Part shown: positions 40,303-52,960 of the stretch, piece by piece
Numbering within the stretch: position 1 is the first letter of the stretch
Layout of the letters: each line of letters begins with the position of its first letter
NCBI GenBank assembly: GCA_043228905.1
Contig: JBHGNT010000005.1
Span: 1,550,001 to 1,614,000, forward strand
Direction: 5' to 3'
DNA: 64,000 nucleotides
Source of the DNA: Azolla caroliniana
Taxonomy: Eukaryota; Polypodiophyta
Notes under the pieces: model-generated
The model's input: the letters and a program-made list of their open reading frames with translations, nothing else
Told to the model about the DNA's origin: nothing
Databases searched by the model: none
Translations under genes and position numbers: made by a program

Positions 40303-43300
40303 CTATGGAGGCAAAAGAGGTATCCTTTCTTGCCGACTGAGAAGTTTCTGGATTATACCCTCTAGGAACTCCTTGGACAGCTTGAATTCCTTATTCAGTT
40401 CCTCCCGAATATCAGGATGTCTGCGAAACCAGTTTCCAAGCATGCGGTGTACATGTGCACGAACCATCCGCATTGGGACAGGGTACTTGTCAAGGAAGTC
40501 AAGGTACTCCAATAAAAGCTTTGTCTGATCAAGGGAGGAGTCCTCCTCCTCCTCCAAAGAGATTGTCATGGGATGTGGTGCTATTTGGTATCCAGCGAAA
40601 AGTGCAGGATTCTCGAGCAAAGACTCTGCAGACATCACTCCATCTGCACCTGTCTCTTTTATGCACTCATAAACATCGTCCAAGTAACGAATATTCCCAT
40701 TTGCTAGTACGGGGATGCTAAGTGCCTCTTTCACAGCTTTGATAATTGACCAGTCTGCTCTAACCACCTTTCCATCCTTCTGATCACGGGTCCTTCCATG
40801 AACTGCAAGTAGAGAACATCCTGCTTTCTCCAGCATACGAGCATATGCAAGTGTGTCCTCCAATTCAGGGAAAATCCTGATTTTACAAGATACTGGAACA
40901 GACAAATTTGATGCAAGTTTTTCCACAAGCGACTGAACAAGAGGAAGGTCATCCATCAGGAAGGCACCATAGTTGCCTCGTTTTGCTATTCGTTGGGGAC
41001 ACCTGCATGTATAGAAAATCTGTCATTACCTTGGCTATAACAGAACAGGCTCTCATTACATACAAATCAGTAGACTACCCCAAGTTTATGTCGACATAGT
41101 CACAATGGGATTCAACAATTTGAGCAGCAGCTAGAAGTTTGTCTGGATCATTTGCACAAAATTGAACAAATAAAGGACGATCCTCCTGGTATCAACAATG
41201 TTCAAACTTAGTGAATCTTGCACAATAACAGATTAAGAAGGGCAGAGTTCTGGAAAATGCTTTACTAGAAGAGCACATTGAGCTTCTGACACAATCAATA
41301 GGGAAAATTACATTAATGTTGACCTGTATAAATCCCCTTCTGGATGTAAGATTGAGGATTGAATGATGATTGGAATAAATAACTAGCCCATACAAATGCT
41401 ACCAGTGCTTTTCCCATAGATGCAGCATGGCTTGCCAATTGCAGCTTGTATCCCAATGGTAGGATAGTATAGAGCAAGTTTACAACATACAACAAAGATT
41501 CAACATCCTAAAGTTTTCTTTCCATTATATTTGAGTTCTCTTTTCATGATGTTCAAGTTCTCTCCGAGAACTATATTAGTTTCAACATACAAATTTAATT
41601 TTCGTTATGTTTACTTTCACTTTTAAGTCATAACTGATTTTTTTTGTTACAAAATATACCTTTAATTTTGTCTCATGTTTTGAGGCAACGCATTTCATGG
41701 ATCTAGGAGAACCAAATGCTAGGCATTGTGTTTGATGGATCTACAAGAGTCAAATACCAGCATGGTGTTCAATTGATCTACATGAGCCCAATCTCAAGTG
41801 TTATGCACGTATGTAGAGATGGGATCCTATAACAAAGAGTAGAGCATTCCTATAACCATTGTATCAATCAAAGGCTACAAGTAGGGTTTGCAACATTCAA
41901 AAGGCCTTACAATAGATTGGGCAAAGCATTTTTCATACATGTAATCCACATCCATCTCAACCACGGCAATGGGATTCTCAATTTAGGCATTTAACCTGTG
42001 ATATGCAGTAACAAGTAGACAATGTCTCCATCATAGATGGCTTGCTTAAGCATGGCCTCCCCAAAAGGTGTGTCCAACTTATAAATTGGGGAGGCAACAC
42101 CACAATCTGTTCCCAATGCCAGCCTCTCGTCAAACTTTCAAATCCCCCCCTGTTGTTCAAGCTGATCTATGTAGATCTGGCCATGTCATCTTTGACTTGA
42201 TCATTGTGCCCGACTACAACACATATACCTGGAAGTTGGGCCTATTTCCTGGACAAATGAGAAGTCTTCGGCACTTTCTGGGATGGGAAAGCTATGGTGC
42301 AAACTTTGAATAATCTCAAAGTGACCAAGTTTCACTGTGAATAGGGAGGCGGGTTTTTTTTTTTTTGTGGGGGGGGGGGGGGAGGGGGGGTTACCTCCAC
42401 GGAGATTTCACAGATCAGAGGAATTATTGAATTATCATTGGTTGCCCTATGTGTTTTACCCATCCCAAAACAAAAGATATTTGTGCAGAAGCAGTAAAGG
42501 AACTCTCTCAGTAGTGTTGTAGAAATAGATACTCCCTTATCCACAAATTTTTCATGAGGATAAAAACAAGCTGTCATCTGTAGATTTTGCTCTCAAATCC
42601 ACCAGTAGAGACAGAATTCACCACTTCCTTCGCATTCTGGGCTTCAATCTACTTCAGTCTATATATCGAGTACTCGATAAAAGAATTGGCTTCGCTACAT
42701 GCTATTTTTATATTTTGCAGTTAAGACCATTACTACAGACTGAATTCTCCATACTCATCAGCTGGTGAGTATAGCATGAACATACAACAGCTATGGGATC
42801 CCAAATTGACACAGAACAGGACAAGTTTGGTGCTAGGCACAGGCACATGCCATAGGGTGGAGGCAGGACAAGGGATTGCATAGAGAAAACGTGAAAACGT
42901 ATCAATAATAAATAATATAATATATATCATTTAAATATCTTCTGTATATATATACATATGTGTATATTTGCATGTCTGAACATATTTAAAACGTGATATA
43001 TCAACATATTTGAAAGTGGACATTCCAGACTGCTCCCAAAAATGCCACAACTGTGATTTCTGATTGCATGCATATGGGTTTTTGAATGATGAGAGTTGTA
43101 TGCACGTGCGCTTCATGTTTCCCAGGTACAATAATACCCTGTCATTCCATAGATTTGACCTCTAAGCTTTGAGCGTTGCAATTATTTTGCACACTCCAGT
43201 GTTTCTCATCTATACGCCTCAAAACAGAATATAGAAATGAAAACCAATACCTCTTGAAGTCTGAAATTTCCTATTGGAGGGGGGGAGGGCAAAATTAGAT

Positions 43301-44113
43301 GAGTTTTAAAGGATGTTCCAGGATGGTTTCAACCATGGTGGCACAGGCATCTGTCATTGTGTGGATATATGTTAGCAGTTCAACAAAGGTTGTGTGCCTC
43401 GTGTTCCCCTAGTACAATAAAAGCAGAGTCATCTCAGAGCTTGAACCCCTTGACAGTATGTTGCCAGAAAAGATGCCTCAGATTTTCGTCAGCATATGAG
43501 AATTTGTGTAAGTACATGTGCACAGCATGGAATCCCAATATTTACTGATCAATGGCACGCACATAAAAAACAGTAGGCACCTTACTAGTCACAAGGAATA
43601 CTCTATAAATGATGTTTGGTCCAAAAGTACAGATGTTATACTTACAGGACATGTTGTGAATTCGTTGCTTCGATATTTGGGGTCCTCAACAAATAGGCGG
43701 GAGTGAAGCATGGGCGTGTAAGCAGCAGTGGCTCCGTACTTTCGGCAAAGCATTCGAAAAGGGAGCTCCGACTGATCTACCATGGGAGCTACGATGAATT
43801 TAGGCTCTCCCAATTTTCTCCAGTGTTCCCATGCCTTGGAGATGCGGTCACCGTCGCTCTTCAACTTCTTGCAGGGGGTTTCTGTGAGAAAGAAACAGCC
43901 ATTGGAATTTCCAGTAGGGGGGGTGGCCTCCCTCGCGAAAACATACGGAACTGACCAAGAGAGAGCGACAGAGAGACAAAACTCACCGTCACTGAGGCTG
44001 CGAGGATGATCGCAGGGAGATGAGGGCTGGACTGAGTCGACGGCCATTGAGCAGCTGCGGGTGGTTTGTAGAGACCAGGGAGCACGAAATGAGCTGCTAC
44101 GACTGAAACTCAT
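40303..44113 (-). CDS. DUS1: tRNA-dihydrouridine(16/17) synthase, DUS1 type
   Basis: Exons on the minus strand: 44113-43987, 43881-43646, 41185-41079, 41002-40303; 389 residues with the chosen start, all junctions in phase. The enzyme uses FMN and NADPH to reduce uridines of the tRNA D-loop. Visible signatures are KFIVAPMVDQSELPFRML, ANDPDKLLAAAQIVE, the catalytic-Cys motif DINLGCPQRIAKRG (Cys near 158), SCKIRIF, VHGRTRDQKDG, PVLANGNIRYLDDV and ADGVMSAESLLENPALF. The start is uncertain. ATG at 44113 gives a Ser/Arg-rich, transit-peptide-like leader; ATG at 44047 would drop it and ATG at 44254 would extend it. Intron 1 is 105 bp and frame-neutral if retained. Intron 3 is 2.46 kb. Confidence 0.92.
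42352..42389. repeat. Adjacent T and G homopolymers in DUS1 intron 3
   Basis: A run of about 13 T is followed by long G runs broken by single t and a bases. It could form a quadruplex and is also a place where assembly length is unreliable. It is intronic. Confidence 0.9.
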
Positions 44114-46528
44114 CCATGGAGAGGGGACTCCATCGCCGGAGGCAGGGGTTTTGCTGCTGCTGCTTCTGCTTCTGCTTCTTCTTCTTCTTCTTACAGGAAC
44201 CAAACATTGGAGCGTTAACGATGGCAGGACCAGCGGCACTAAAAAATAGGCCATGTCAAAAAAAGGAAGACAGCCTAGCCTGACTGACACCAGAGCTCAA
44301 CAATTGCCCAATGCCCATGACAATGTTGTTGGTTGGTTGGTTTGTATTCACACCCAGTTGGTCAATCGGTTGGTCGGCCGGTCGGTAGAGACAATACATT
44401 CAATATTTGTGTTGTGATAAAACATTCAATACCCAATCCTAAATACATAAATAACCCATCACCTTCGAGCTAATGGCTCTTAATCCAACTTTGTGCTATT
44501 TAAACATGGAGTTCAAAATGTCTAAGAAGACCAACAATGACATATATTGAATTTTCCACCAAAACGAACAAAAAATCAACCTTTTATGCAAGTTTTATGG
44601 CAATCACAAGCATTTTTTGTCTATTGATTCAAACTAAAATGGATCATCATCTAGACAATACACTTAAGGGTGGTCACTAGGTATTGCAGTTGTGTATTGA
44701 ATTTTTGGCTTTATCCTAAACACACATATTTCCTACCAAAGTTCTTCTTTCGATATCATGAGATGGGAATTGGCCCAACGACTTAGGCTAGGATGGGTAT
44801 CAAACGAGGCCTAGGCACTGGGTGGCATTAATTGCCATAAAATTATAGTGAAAGACTTAACTATAAATGGTAACAAATCACAAAGGGGTAAACACCACAA
44901 TTCAATCAAGTCATCATTAATGCTAATACAAGTGCTTAAGGGTTCGAGGTAGAAAACTCAAGCCGTAAGCAATTATGAATTGGATAACAATAGAGAGGAG
45001 GGGGAAGGAGAAGGCGACCTCCAGTGGAAGCAATGAAAAGGTGAAGAAACAGCTCAACAAAGCACAAAAAGTTGATGTTGTGACTCATTTGCATTTTATA
45101 GTACTACACTATATTGTACACGAAATCATAGAGCCAATAGACTATATAGCACAAATATTGGATATATCAGTAAGCACATAAGCAAAAAAGTTGCGTAGGT
45201 AGCACAAAAAATCTTAAAATACACTAGAACAAATGAAGTTTTTCCGAAGAGCATGTATTGTGATTGTGGATTGTGAATATTTTTCCAGAAGAAAGCATTT
45301 TTGGACATTTTCAAACTCTTTCCTATCAAACTTATGAATGCTACTACCACATGCTTCGACCTTGTGGAGAAGGCACCACATGCGTGAAAGAGGTTTTTTT
45401 GGAGAACCCAACATTTAATTTCTACACTATTGTATATGTTGTCCAATTCATAGTATGAACCATACGTACCATACGTGCATTTGCATTCACGAAAGAAAAA
45501 CACCCTCAAAGAATGATAAATACCATACTTTTGGATTAACTATTTATTATGAGGTAGATAAGCATAAAAATGAAAAAAAAAAACATTTAAAAAATGGAAA
45601 AAAAAACACAAGAATGTTTGAATAACATTCGCATTCGTTTTCCAACGTAGGAAAACGAATGTTATACTAGACGAACAGGAATTTTATGTACTATGGGACT
45701 CCAATTCATAGCAAGCCTCCTTATACTATAAGCAAGCATAACCTTTAGTATGGGCCCATTAACACTCTATTTTCTATGCACACGACATTTTTCCAATACA
45801 CTCATAAGCTTTGGGGCATCTTTTGAAGTATTTGCAAAAACGCACCATATCACCCGTACGTAACCAAAGCGCAACAGATACATTTCCAATGGCAACTTCT
45901 TCAATGTCGTATTACTTTACGAACTTGTTGACTAGTGGTTGCAATTCATCAATTCATAGACCAAGTGGGTGAGAGCGGGCATCCTTGCTTGATTAGAGAG
46001 AGAGAGAGAGAGTCTAGATGGATGTAGCTCAGTTGGTAAGGTTGCCCAATGGAGACCAGCTAGTCATGGGTTCAACCCCTACATTCCACAATGGCATCTA
46101 GTGAATTAAAAGATATATAGGAAGTATATAATAGAAAGAAGTGAGAAAATTGTGTTTTGAACCCAAGACATAATGCTTCTAGTGTTAATAACTCGCCATT
46201 AAGGTAAGCTAATTACGAGAGAGAGAGAGATGTGGAAGATGTAACCCATCAAGGGTTTTCACTAGTAACTATAGGGCTTTACCTTGGGTGCTTGTCTCAT
46301 GGATGCAATGGTAACAACCACGAGGCCACAAAACCATGCTTGCATAGAGTTGTCGTGAGACATTAAGAGATGTGCGAATGTTACGAGGGTGGGCTTTTTA
46401 CGAGGTCGGAGAGATAGTAGTGGGCGTCGCTTCTCGTGCACTAGTTGGCATCTTGGTGGTCCGAATCGGTCTGATAAAATGAAGTCTCTCGGGAATGTGG
46501 AGCTGTTCACGATCCATCCAAACATTGG

Positions 46529-46562
<34 letters not shown>

Positions 46563-46789
46563 CACCTTTGGGGTCACCCCCCCACCAAAAAACCCAAATC
46601 CAGTGAATGGTGTTGTCACCCCCCACCCCCTCCTCCATCCCTAAGAAAGAAAGAAAGGAAGGAAGGAAGGAAGGAAGAAGAAGAAGCAGAAACAGAAGAA
46701 GAAGAAGAAAGAAGCCTTGCTTCATACATTCCCTTGCCCCTGCGCCGCCGCCGCCGCCGCCATCGCCGCTTTCTGCCTGCTGATCCTCC
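44114..46789. other. Divergent intergenic region, DUS1 to LARP1
   Basis: Promoters of both genes must lie here. No gene is seen apart from a tRNA-like SINE candidate at 46020-46088. The last 300 bp have a (TC)n run (about 46535-46561) and GAAA/GGAA repeats (about 46648-46680), typical of a plant 5' leader. Confidence 0.6.
46020..46088 (+). mobile_element. tRNA-derived SINE-like head
   Basis: It carries an A-box-like tagctcagttggtaag (from 46025) and a B-box-like gggttcaacccc (46068-46079) at tRNA spacing. The ends could pair (ggatgta with tacattcc, one mismatch), but the D stem does not close and no convincing anticodon arm forms. It therefore looks like the pol III promoter head of a SINE, not a working tRNA. 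A GA microsatellite precedes it. The 3' end is not defined. Confidence 0.45.
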
Positions 46790-49628
46790 ATGGATTCTTC
46801 TTCTTCTTCTTCCTCCTCCTCCTCCTCCTCCTCCCCTCCCCTCAGTCATAGCGACTGCATTGCCCCTCCCCCTCCCCCTCCCCCCCCGGATCCTGCCGAT
46901 CGTACTAATTCCTCCTCTGCCTCTACCTCCGCTTCAATCGCGAGAAATGCATGGTCTCAGATCGTGCGTGGATCTACCTCTACCTCTACCTCTACCTCTA
47001 CCTATTCCCTACAGGAGGAGCTGCCCAACCACCTGCAAGAGAATCCTCCTCCTCCATCATCATCATCATCATCATCATCGCCATCAATATCAGTATCATC
47101 ATCATCATCGCCATCGCCATCACCATCGCTGAGCTTGGCCCCAATGCAGACCTCACTTTCTCACCAAAAGCTTCAGCCTCCTTTGGAAGCAAACAACAGT
47201 CCTAAGGTGATTGTTGCTCTGCCGCCGCCTGAGATCTCCTCGGCGTCATCAGATACCGCAGGCTCTCCTTTTGCTTTGTCTCTGCATTCATCGCCCTCCC
47301 CGTCCTCTGTTGGACACGATTGCCTGTCTATGCCATTGGGAAGTGGTCAGAGTTCCTGTGATTCACCCACTGCTCTTATGCTTGTTGATGGATCGGCTAT
47401 CAAAAGTAGTGTTGAAAGCAAAGGGTCACAGAGTTCTCTGACGTCACCCTTGAAGCCTGCTTGGGCCAAGCCTGTTATTGAAAATGGGACGAGCCCTGTG
47501 ATGGGAGGCGCTCTCTCTTGGCCTGCTTTATCAGATGCACGAAATGCAAAGACACCCGAGCATTCTAAAATGGCGGTGGCACAGAAGACAGGGCCGAAAG
47601 AGACCCCATCTTGGATCAACGAATCACAGGTGGTACCCCATTGTCGACTTGTGAATATTCTCATTACTGTTTGATGACTGGCATCTTACTTCTGGATACA
47701 TATGATATGCATGCTATTTCTGCATACATGATCTGTCATTTAATATCAGAATATAAAATTTTCTGCAGGCATCATCTTCAAAACGGATTAGTGGCAACAG
47801 TACGAACTCCCCAAATGTAAGAAGGCACAAAGATGCTCCTTCAAACAGAATTGGTTCAGCAGCACCAAACCCCTTAGATTCCAGCAGGATTATTGCACCT
47901 CAGGATACAGAGAATGAAGATAGGAAGGCTGGAGGAGGTATGCAAGGAGTCTTAGATAATCATCAGAGAGTATCCAACAACAACAGCAGCGGCAATGGCA
48001 ATGACAACAACAGCGGCAATGGCAATGGCAACAACAGCGGCAATGGCAATGGCAATGGCAATGGCAATGGCAACGGCAACGGCAGTGGCAATGGCAATGG
48101 CAATGGCAATGGCAATGGCAACGGCAGCAGCAATGGCAACGGCAACAGCAATGGCAATGGCAACGGCAACGGCAGTAGAAGCAATGTAACAGGAAATCGG
48201 CGAAACTTCATGCGTGATCAAGGCCGGGGAAACCATGGGTGGCATTCCCATGGGAGAGGCTATCCAAATGGAAGAGAGACAAATATAGCATTCCAGCAAC
48301 AACGGGTTGGCCCCAGGAATCTTCCTCGGCACATTTTCCCCTACATGAATCCCAACCCAGCATTTGTGAATGCAGTTGGCTATCAGAGTGAGAATTTACA
48401 ATTTCCCAGGCAATGCAGAGCCAGTTAATCGCTCTCTCTCTCTCTGTGACAATTTATATTTGTTTAAAATGTGTTTACAGCTATTCCAGGGAGTATGTAT
48501 TACATGCATGCACCACCCCCACCTCCTCCTCCTGATCATTTCCTTAGCCCTACATATTTTGGGCCTCCGCCTCCACCTCTGGGAGTGTATATGCACGTTC
48601 CAGATCCCACAGATTTACAGAGTGTATTGGTTAAGCAAATTGAATACTACTTCAGGTTTGCCAAACTCAATGTGTGGAAAGTAAATTTATCTTCAATGAA
48701 TGAGTGGTCAGTAACTAATGTGTCATGTGTCCATTTTCTGTTTGGTGCACAGTGTGGACAATTTGTGTAGAGATATCTATCTCCGTTCGAACATGGATGA
48801 TCAAGGTTTTGTTCCAGTTTCTATAATTGCAAAATTTAATCGGGTGAGGTCTCTTAGTTGAACTATCACATTTTGTGCCCCAACTGAGGAAGACTGATTG
48901 AGTTTGAGTGGTTTTTCTTGGTTAGGTGCGGAATATAGCACAGAATTTGAATTTTATATTGGATGCATTGAGAACATCAAGCATTGTGGAAGTCCAGGTG
49001 ATGCCTATTTCATAGTTTTGCGAAAGGTGTCCTCCTGACAAATGCATGTACAGATGATGTGACTGATTAATGCAGGGGAATCAAATACGCAAAAGGGGCG
49101 ACTGGGCAGCCTGGCTAATACCATATAGCCAGAAGTCTGTGGGTGGTCCATTAGATAGAGATCATAATACTTGGCCATCTTCTCATCATACAGCTACAGT
49201 TACGGAGGAGAATGCACTGTTACGAACTGGTGAGCTCAATGGATAATACAAGTGGTGTAATTGGATCCACTAAAGTAATGAGAGGCAGATCTGACCAACC
49301 TCCTTCTTTATCAGGGTCGCAAGTGCAGAATGCTGGGCAAGGTCCTTCACCGCAAATGCTAGCATATGATATTCCTGGTGGTGGTGGTGGGCATGCAGAT
49401 ACAGATGTCAGGATTTATGGAGGGTCTAAGGATGCAGGAGGAAATACACTTCCAGTGGATGCCATTTCGCAGGGTGCTGATTTTAGTTCCAGTGATGCTA
49501 GCAAAAATGGTCATGCAACATCGAGTTTCTACAAAGAATCTAACATGCATTTGGAGGATAAGTCTGATTTGCAAGCTGTTAAAGTGTATGGAGAATTTAT
49601 TTCAAATATTAGAAGCCATCTTCTATAA
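46790..49628 (+). CDS. LARP1: La-related protein 1 (LARP1b/c-like), La-motif RNA-binding protein
   Basis: Exons: 46790-47629, 47769-48387, 48481-48655, 48753-48843, 48926-48997, 49076-49229, 49315-49628; about 754 residues, phase kept at every junction. The N terminus is Ser/Pro-rich with the family motif NAWSQIVRG and a later PAWAKPV segment. A Gly-Asn tract lies near 350-418. The La motif spans about 527-610 (LVKQIEYYF, SVDNLCRDIYLRSNMDDQGF, VPVSIIAKFNR, LNFILDALRTSSIVEV, IRKRGDW). No RRM and no DM15 repeats follow, as in plant LARP1b/c. LARP1 proteins bind mRNA and affect its stability and translation in the cytoplasm. The 85-bp intron 49230-49314 is inferred, because without it the frame stops at 49246. 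The last exon's end is provisional; a further 3' exon is possible. Confidence 0.87.
47970..48180 (+). repeat. GGCAAT/GGCAAC hexamer tract coding for Gly-Asn repeats in LARP1
   Basis: About 200 bp of near-perfect 6-bp repeats within exon 2 encode alternating Asn and Gly with occasional Ser. The 6-bp unit keeps the frame whatever the copy number. It is a coding microsatellite that should vary in length between individuals. Confidence 0.93.
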
Positions 49629-52430
49629 TTTATTATCCACCATTTATCTTTGTAAATGATTGAAATGTCCATATGGTTATGTTTGCAGTTATGGCATAGA
49701 ATAGGAGTTAGAAAGCAAGTGAATGAAACGTCCATATGCTTATTATTGATCAATCAGGTATATTGTTTGCATCTCTTTATAGAAACAAAAGTTGTAGCAC
49801 TGTTATGGATGTGTAGGAAATCTGTAATTCCCACCATCCTTCACCATTTACGCACATTGTTTGAAATGATTGAACACCCAGGAGCTTAGATGTGAGATTT
49901 CAACTTTTTATAAGATATCGAATACAGATCTGGGTGTATATTAGTTTTTCAATTTTTCATAAGCTCTGCAGTGATATCATTTCCATTGAAGAAATCAAAT
50001 TGTATCATTTACATGATGTGATTTATCTCAATGGCTGATAGATCACTGTATATTTTATTGTTGATTTATTCTCCCGGACACTCTTTTGACATGAAAACTT
50101 GCAAGTCATGATAACATTTTCAAATTGGCATCTAGTAAAATGCTGCGTAAGTTTGTAGAAAAACTGATGTCCAAATAACTTATATGCTTATCTTTGCCTA
50201 GCTTGTAACTACTTTGAAACCTGAAAAAAACTGTCTTCAATACTGATCTCCATTTGTAACTAAACTTTTCTGTAAAACTATCTTCACCAAAGGTAAGAAA
50301 TGCAAGTAAGACTTGGTATCTTATCTATGTTGTTCCTGAAAATGCTAAAACCCCCAAAAAATTAGTAACAATTTGCTGGAAGAGTTCCCCTGCTTTTTTT
50401 TTTCTAATCACCAGAGTAGCCTCGTGTTTCCCGAAACCTACCAAATTCAGAATCTAACAAATTATGATGTGAATTATGGGCCCTTGTTCCTTACAATCAA
50501 ATTAAGATAGTGCTTTTGATTAGATCACAACAAGATTATGGGTTCTTATCGTTATATCATTATGAGTTGGTCAAAAAGTAGGCATATTTTGATAATTAAA
50601 AAAAACCTTGGGGGTATTCTGGTACTTCAAAAAGCATAGAGGTATCTCCGTAAATAGGTACACGATTATGAGTATTTTGGGTTTTCACCTGGATTTTACT
50701 GTCTTTAAAAACTCCAGGTCTCAAGAAGGTAGGAGCAGGATAGGTATAATATTATCTGCTTGTATAACTTTCAGCTAATAAGTGATTATTGACAGGTGTA
50801 AACATTGTAAATGGACTCCGTTAAAAAGACCCAACATCTTGTTGGCATGTAGTTGGGCTTCAGTCTCCTCTCCTTACAAGCGTTTTGAGGCACTGTACGA
50901 GGGCATAAATAAGAGAATCAAACATAAGCGCTAGCTATAGTGCTTTAATTTTCCAGTGCTCCAGAACCTTCCATGAGCAGCCATATTTATTGCACAGAGG
51001 AATCTATGAGCCTGATTCGTTTTTATGCGAAATTTGTCATATTTGGGCTTGAACTCCTAAGATGAAAAGAATTCAAGTCATTTTTTGACCTATTCCCAAT
51101 ACTGTGGGTAGGCCAAATCATGAAAGGCAAATGTATAGATTTATTTCTCAAATTTACTGTGCGTAGAGCTTAACGCCGGCAAGCTATGTATGAATCATCA
51201 CAATGTTTTAAGTGTTCTCAAGAATCCGTTGACTGTATTATTCAATTTCATTATGACAGCCTTGTTTTTACTATGCTTGCTTCAGTGGGTTTACAAAGGT
51301 GCTATCTAAATTGAGTTTTCGATTAAGTTCATGTGCGATCTCTGACATTATAAATTCAGTGTGAATATATATAATTTGTCTGAGCGGAATTGGTTGAAAC
51401 CCTGTTTGACTTGTCCTTCTCAGCAAGTGAGGTTGTAAATGTAGTTCATTATTTTGTAAATGCAATTTAAAAGGAAGAAAACGTATAAGCAATATTTATG
51501 ATCTCTTTATCCTAAATAAGAAATCTAGTCATTTGCATTTCAGATAATCAACTGTGTTCTACTGTTCTTTTTAAGGGCCAGCACATCCTGTTGCTGTCAA
51601 TTGTTTCTATTTTATTTTAAATTCACATTTCCTATCAGGATTTCTTTTTCTGTTTTGATTTGTTCAATTCGATGGATCCCTCCTGCATGGTCTGTTAAAA
51701 GCATTGTCACCACTGGATGGTTGCTCCACTCAACCAGTAAATAGCTCATTGAGCACATGGGTGGGGCTGTTTGCCACTTGGCAGAAGGTTACCCTCACTT
51801 CTTAGTCCTTGACCTTTTACTGATCCTCTTGAACTTCATCAATTATGTTCACCTATACTGATTCACATACTTGTGATGGACACACATGGCATGCTTCTTG
51901 TGATTGCTCTGCCTGCAGGTGTTTCGAGTGCCTTGAATTGAGGCCCTAATGTCTCACTTCGTAACAGGAACCAATGGTATAGCTTCACAGCAGGTATACC
52001 TATTTGTTCTAGGCTGATTGTTGTTAAGATAAGCAAGATGTTGCAAGTTAAGAAAACTTTTATTTGTGTCATTATTTTAACACAAACTGACATTAATAGT
52101 GGTGTTACAGTCCCCGCTCTTTGATCCAGCTTTTTGTGTGGAGGAAGGATTAATCATCTCGATGTTGTGAATCTTCAATGTGGGAGAATCTATGTAAGGT
52201 TCTTGTCAGAAGTATATAGCAGTATATTTCTTTTTTGAAAAATCAGTTTTTATGCAATTTTATTTTCGAAATACGAAAACAAATCTGTAGTCAATGTGCT
52301 TGTTTTTGCTTCCATTTTTAAGCTGGATATTTAGCTGTTTTCTGCAGCTTCCAAGCTATACTTGTTCACTCTCTTCTTCATCTAATTATATTCCTGCCTA
52401 GTTTTTTTTCATTTTACTAGGTTTTATTTT

Positions 52431-52960
52431 GTGTGATGCAGTGAGAAAATGCATTCAGAGATTTTTTTAAAGAGGTTCACTAAAATGTTGAGACGTTATC
52501 ATCTATTTCACCATCAGAGTTTGGAAACTAGCACTCTGGCAGCCACATTTCCATTCTACTGATTCTGACATTGTGGTTGTGCCTCAAACTGGAAACCTAT
52601 TTTCTGAGTTCCATGGTTGGTGGAGTTCCCTCTACTATATTTTGAAGGGATTCATAGATTTACAGTAACCTATGAGCAAACTATTTGCATCCCTACCTTC
52701 TATTATGTGTGATGCGGTGATCAAATTCATTCACAGATTTTGGTAAGGTTGTTCGCTAAAATCTTGAGGCATGTTATCATCTATTTCTCCATCGGAGTTG
52801 GGAAACTAGCAATCTGGCAGCCACATTTCCATCCTGTTGATTCTGAGTCTTATGGTTTGTTGACTTCCCTACACGAGATTTTGACGGGGCTCATAGACCG
52901 CTATTAAATTCTGTGTAATCCTCTTTAGTCTTACAGAAACCTAAGAGCAAACTGTGTGCT
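52431..52960. repeat. Diverged tandem duplication, about 276-bp period
   Basis: gtgtgatgc begins at 52431 and again at 52707. Both units continue with a gttatcatctatttc segment, a ggaaactagca segment, the identical ctggcagccacatttccat, and an aaccta-gagcaaact block near the end. There is no coding content. Confidence 0.75.

Noticed and set aside
44114-44290. N-terminal extension of DUS1
   Set aside because: The longest frame opens with GTG; an ATG at 44254 exists, but the added residues are Arg/Ser repeats with no family support. It is kept only as an alternative.
46020-46088. Functional tRNA gene
   Set aside because: The D stem does not close and no convincing anticodon arm can be drawn, despite box A and B matches.
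46389-47132. 247-codon plus-strand frame overlapping the LARP1 start
   Set aside because: It reads microsatellite and leader sequence in another frame (Pro-Leu, Ser and His runs); the LARP1 frame has the family motif NAWSQIVRG and splices correctly.
47952-48332. Antisense and alternate-frame open reading through the GGCAAT tract
   Set aside because: The hexamer repeat is open in all frames; only the Gly-Asn frame joins to the La motif.
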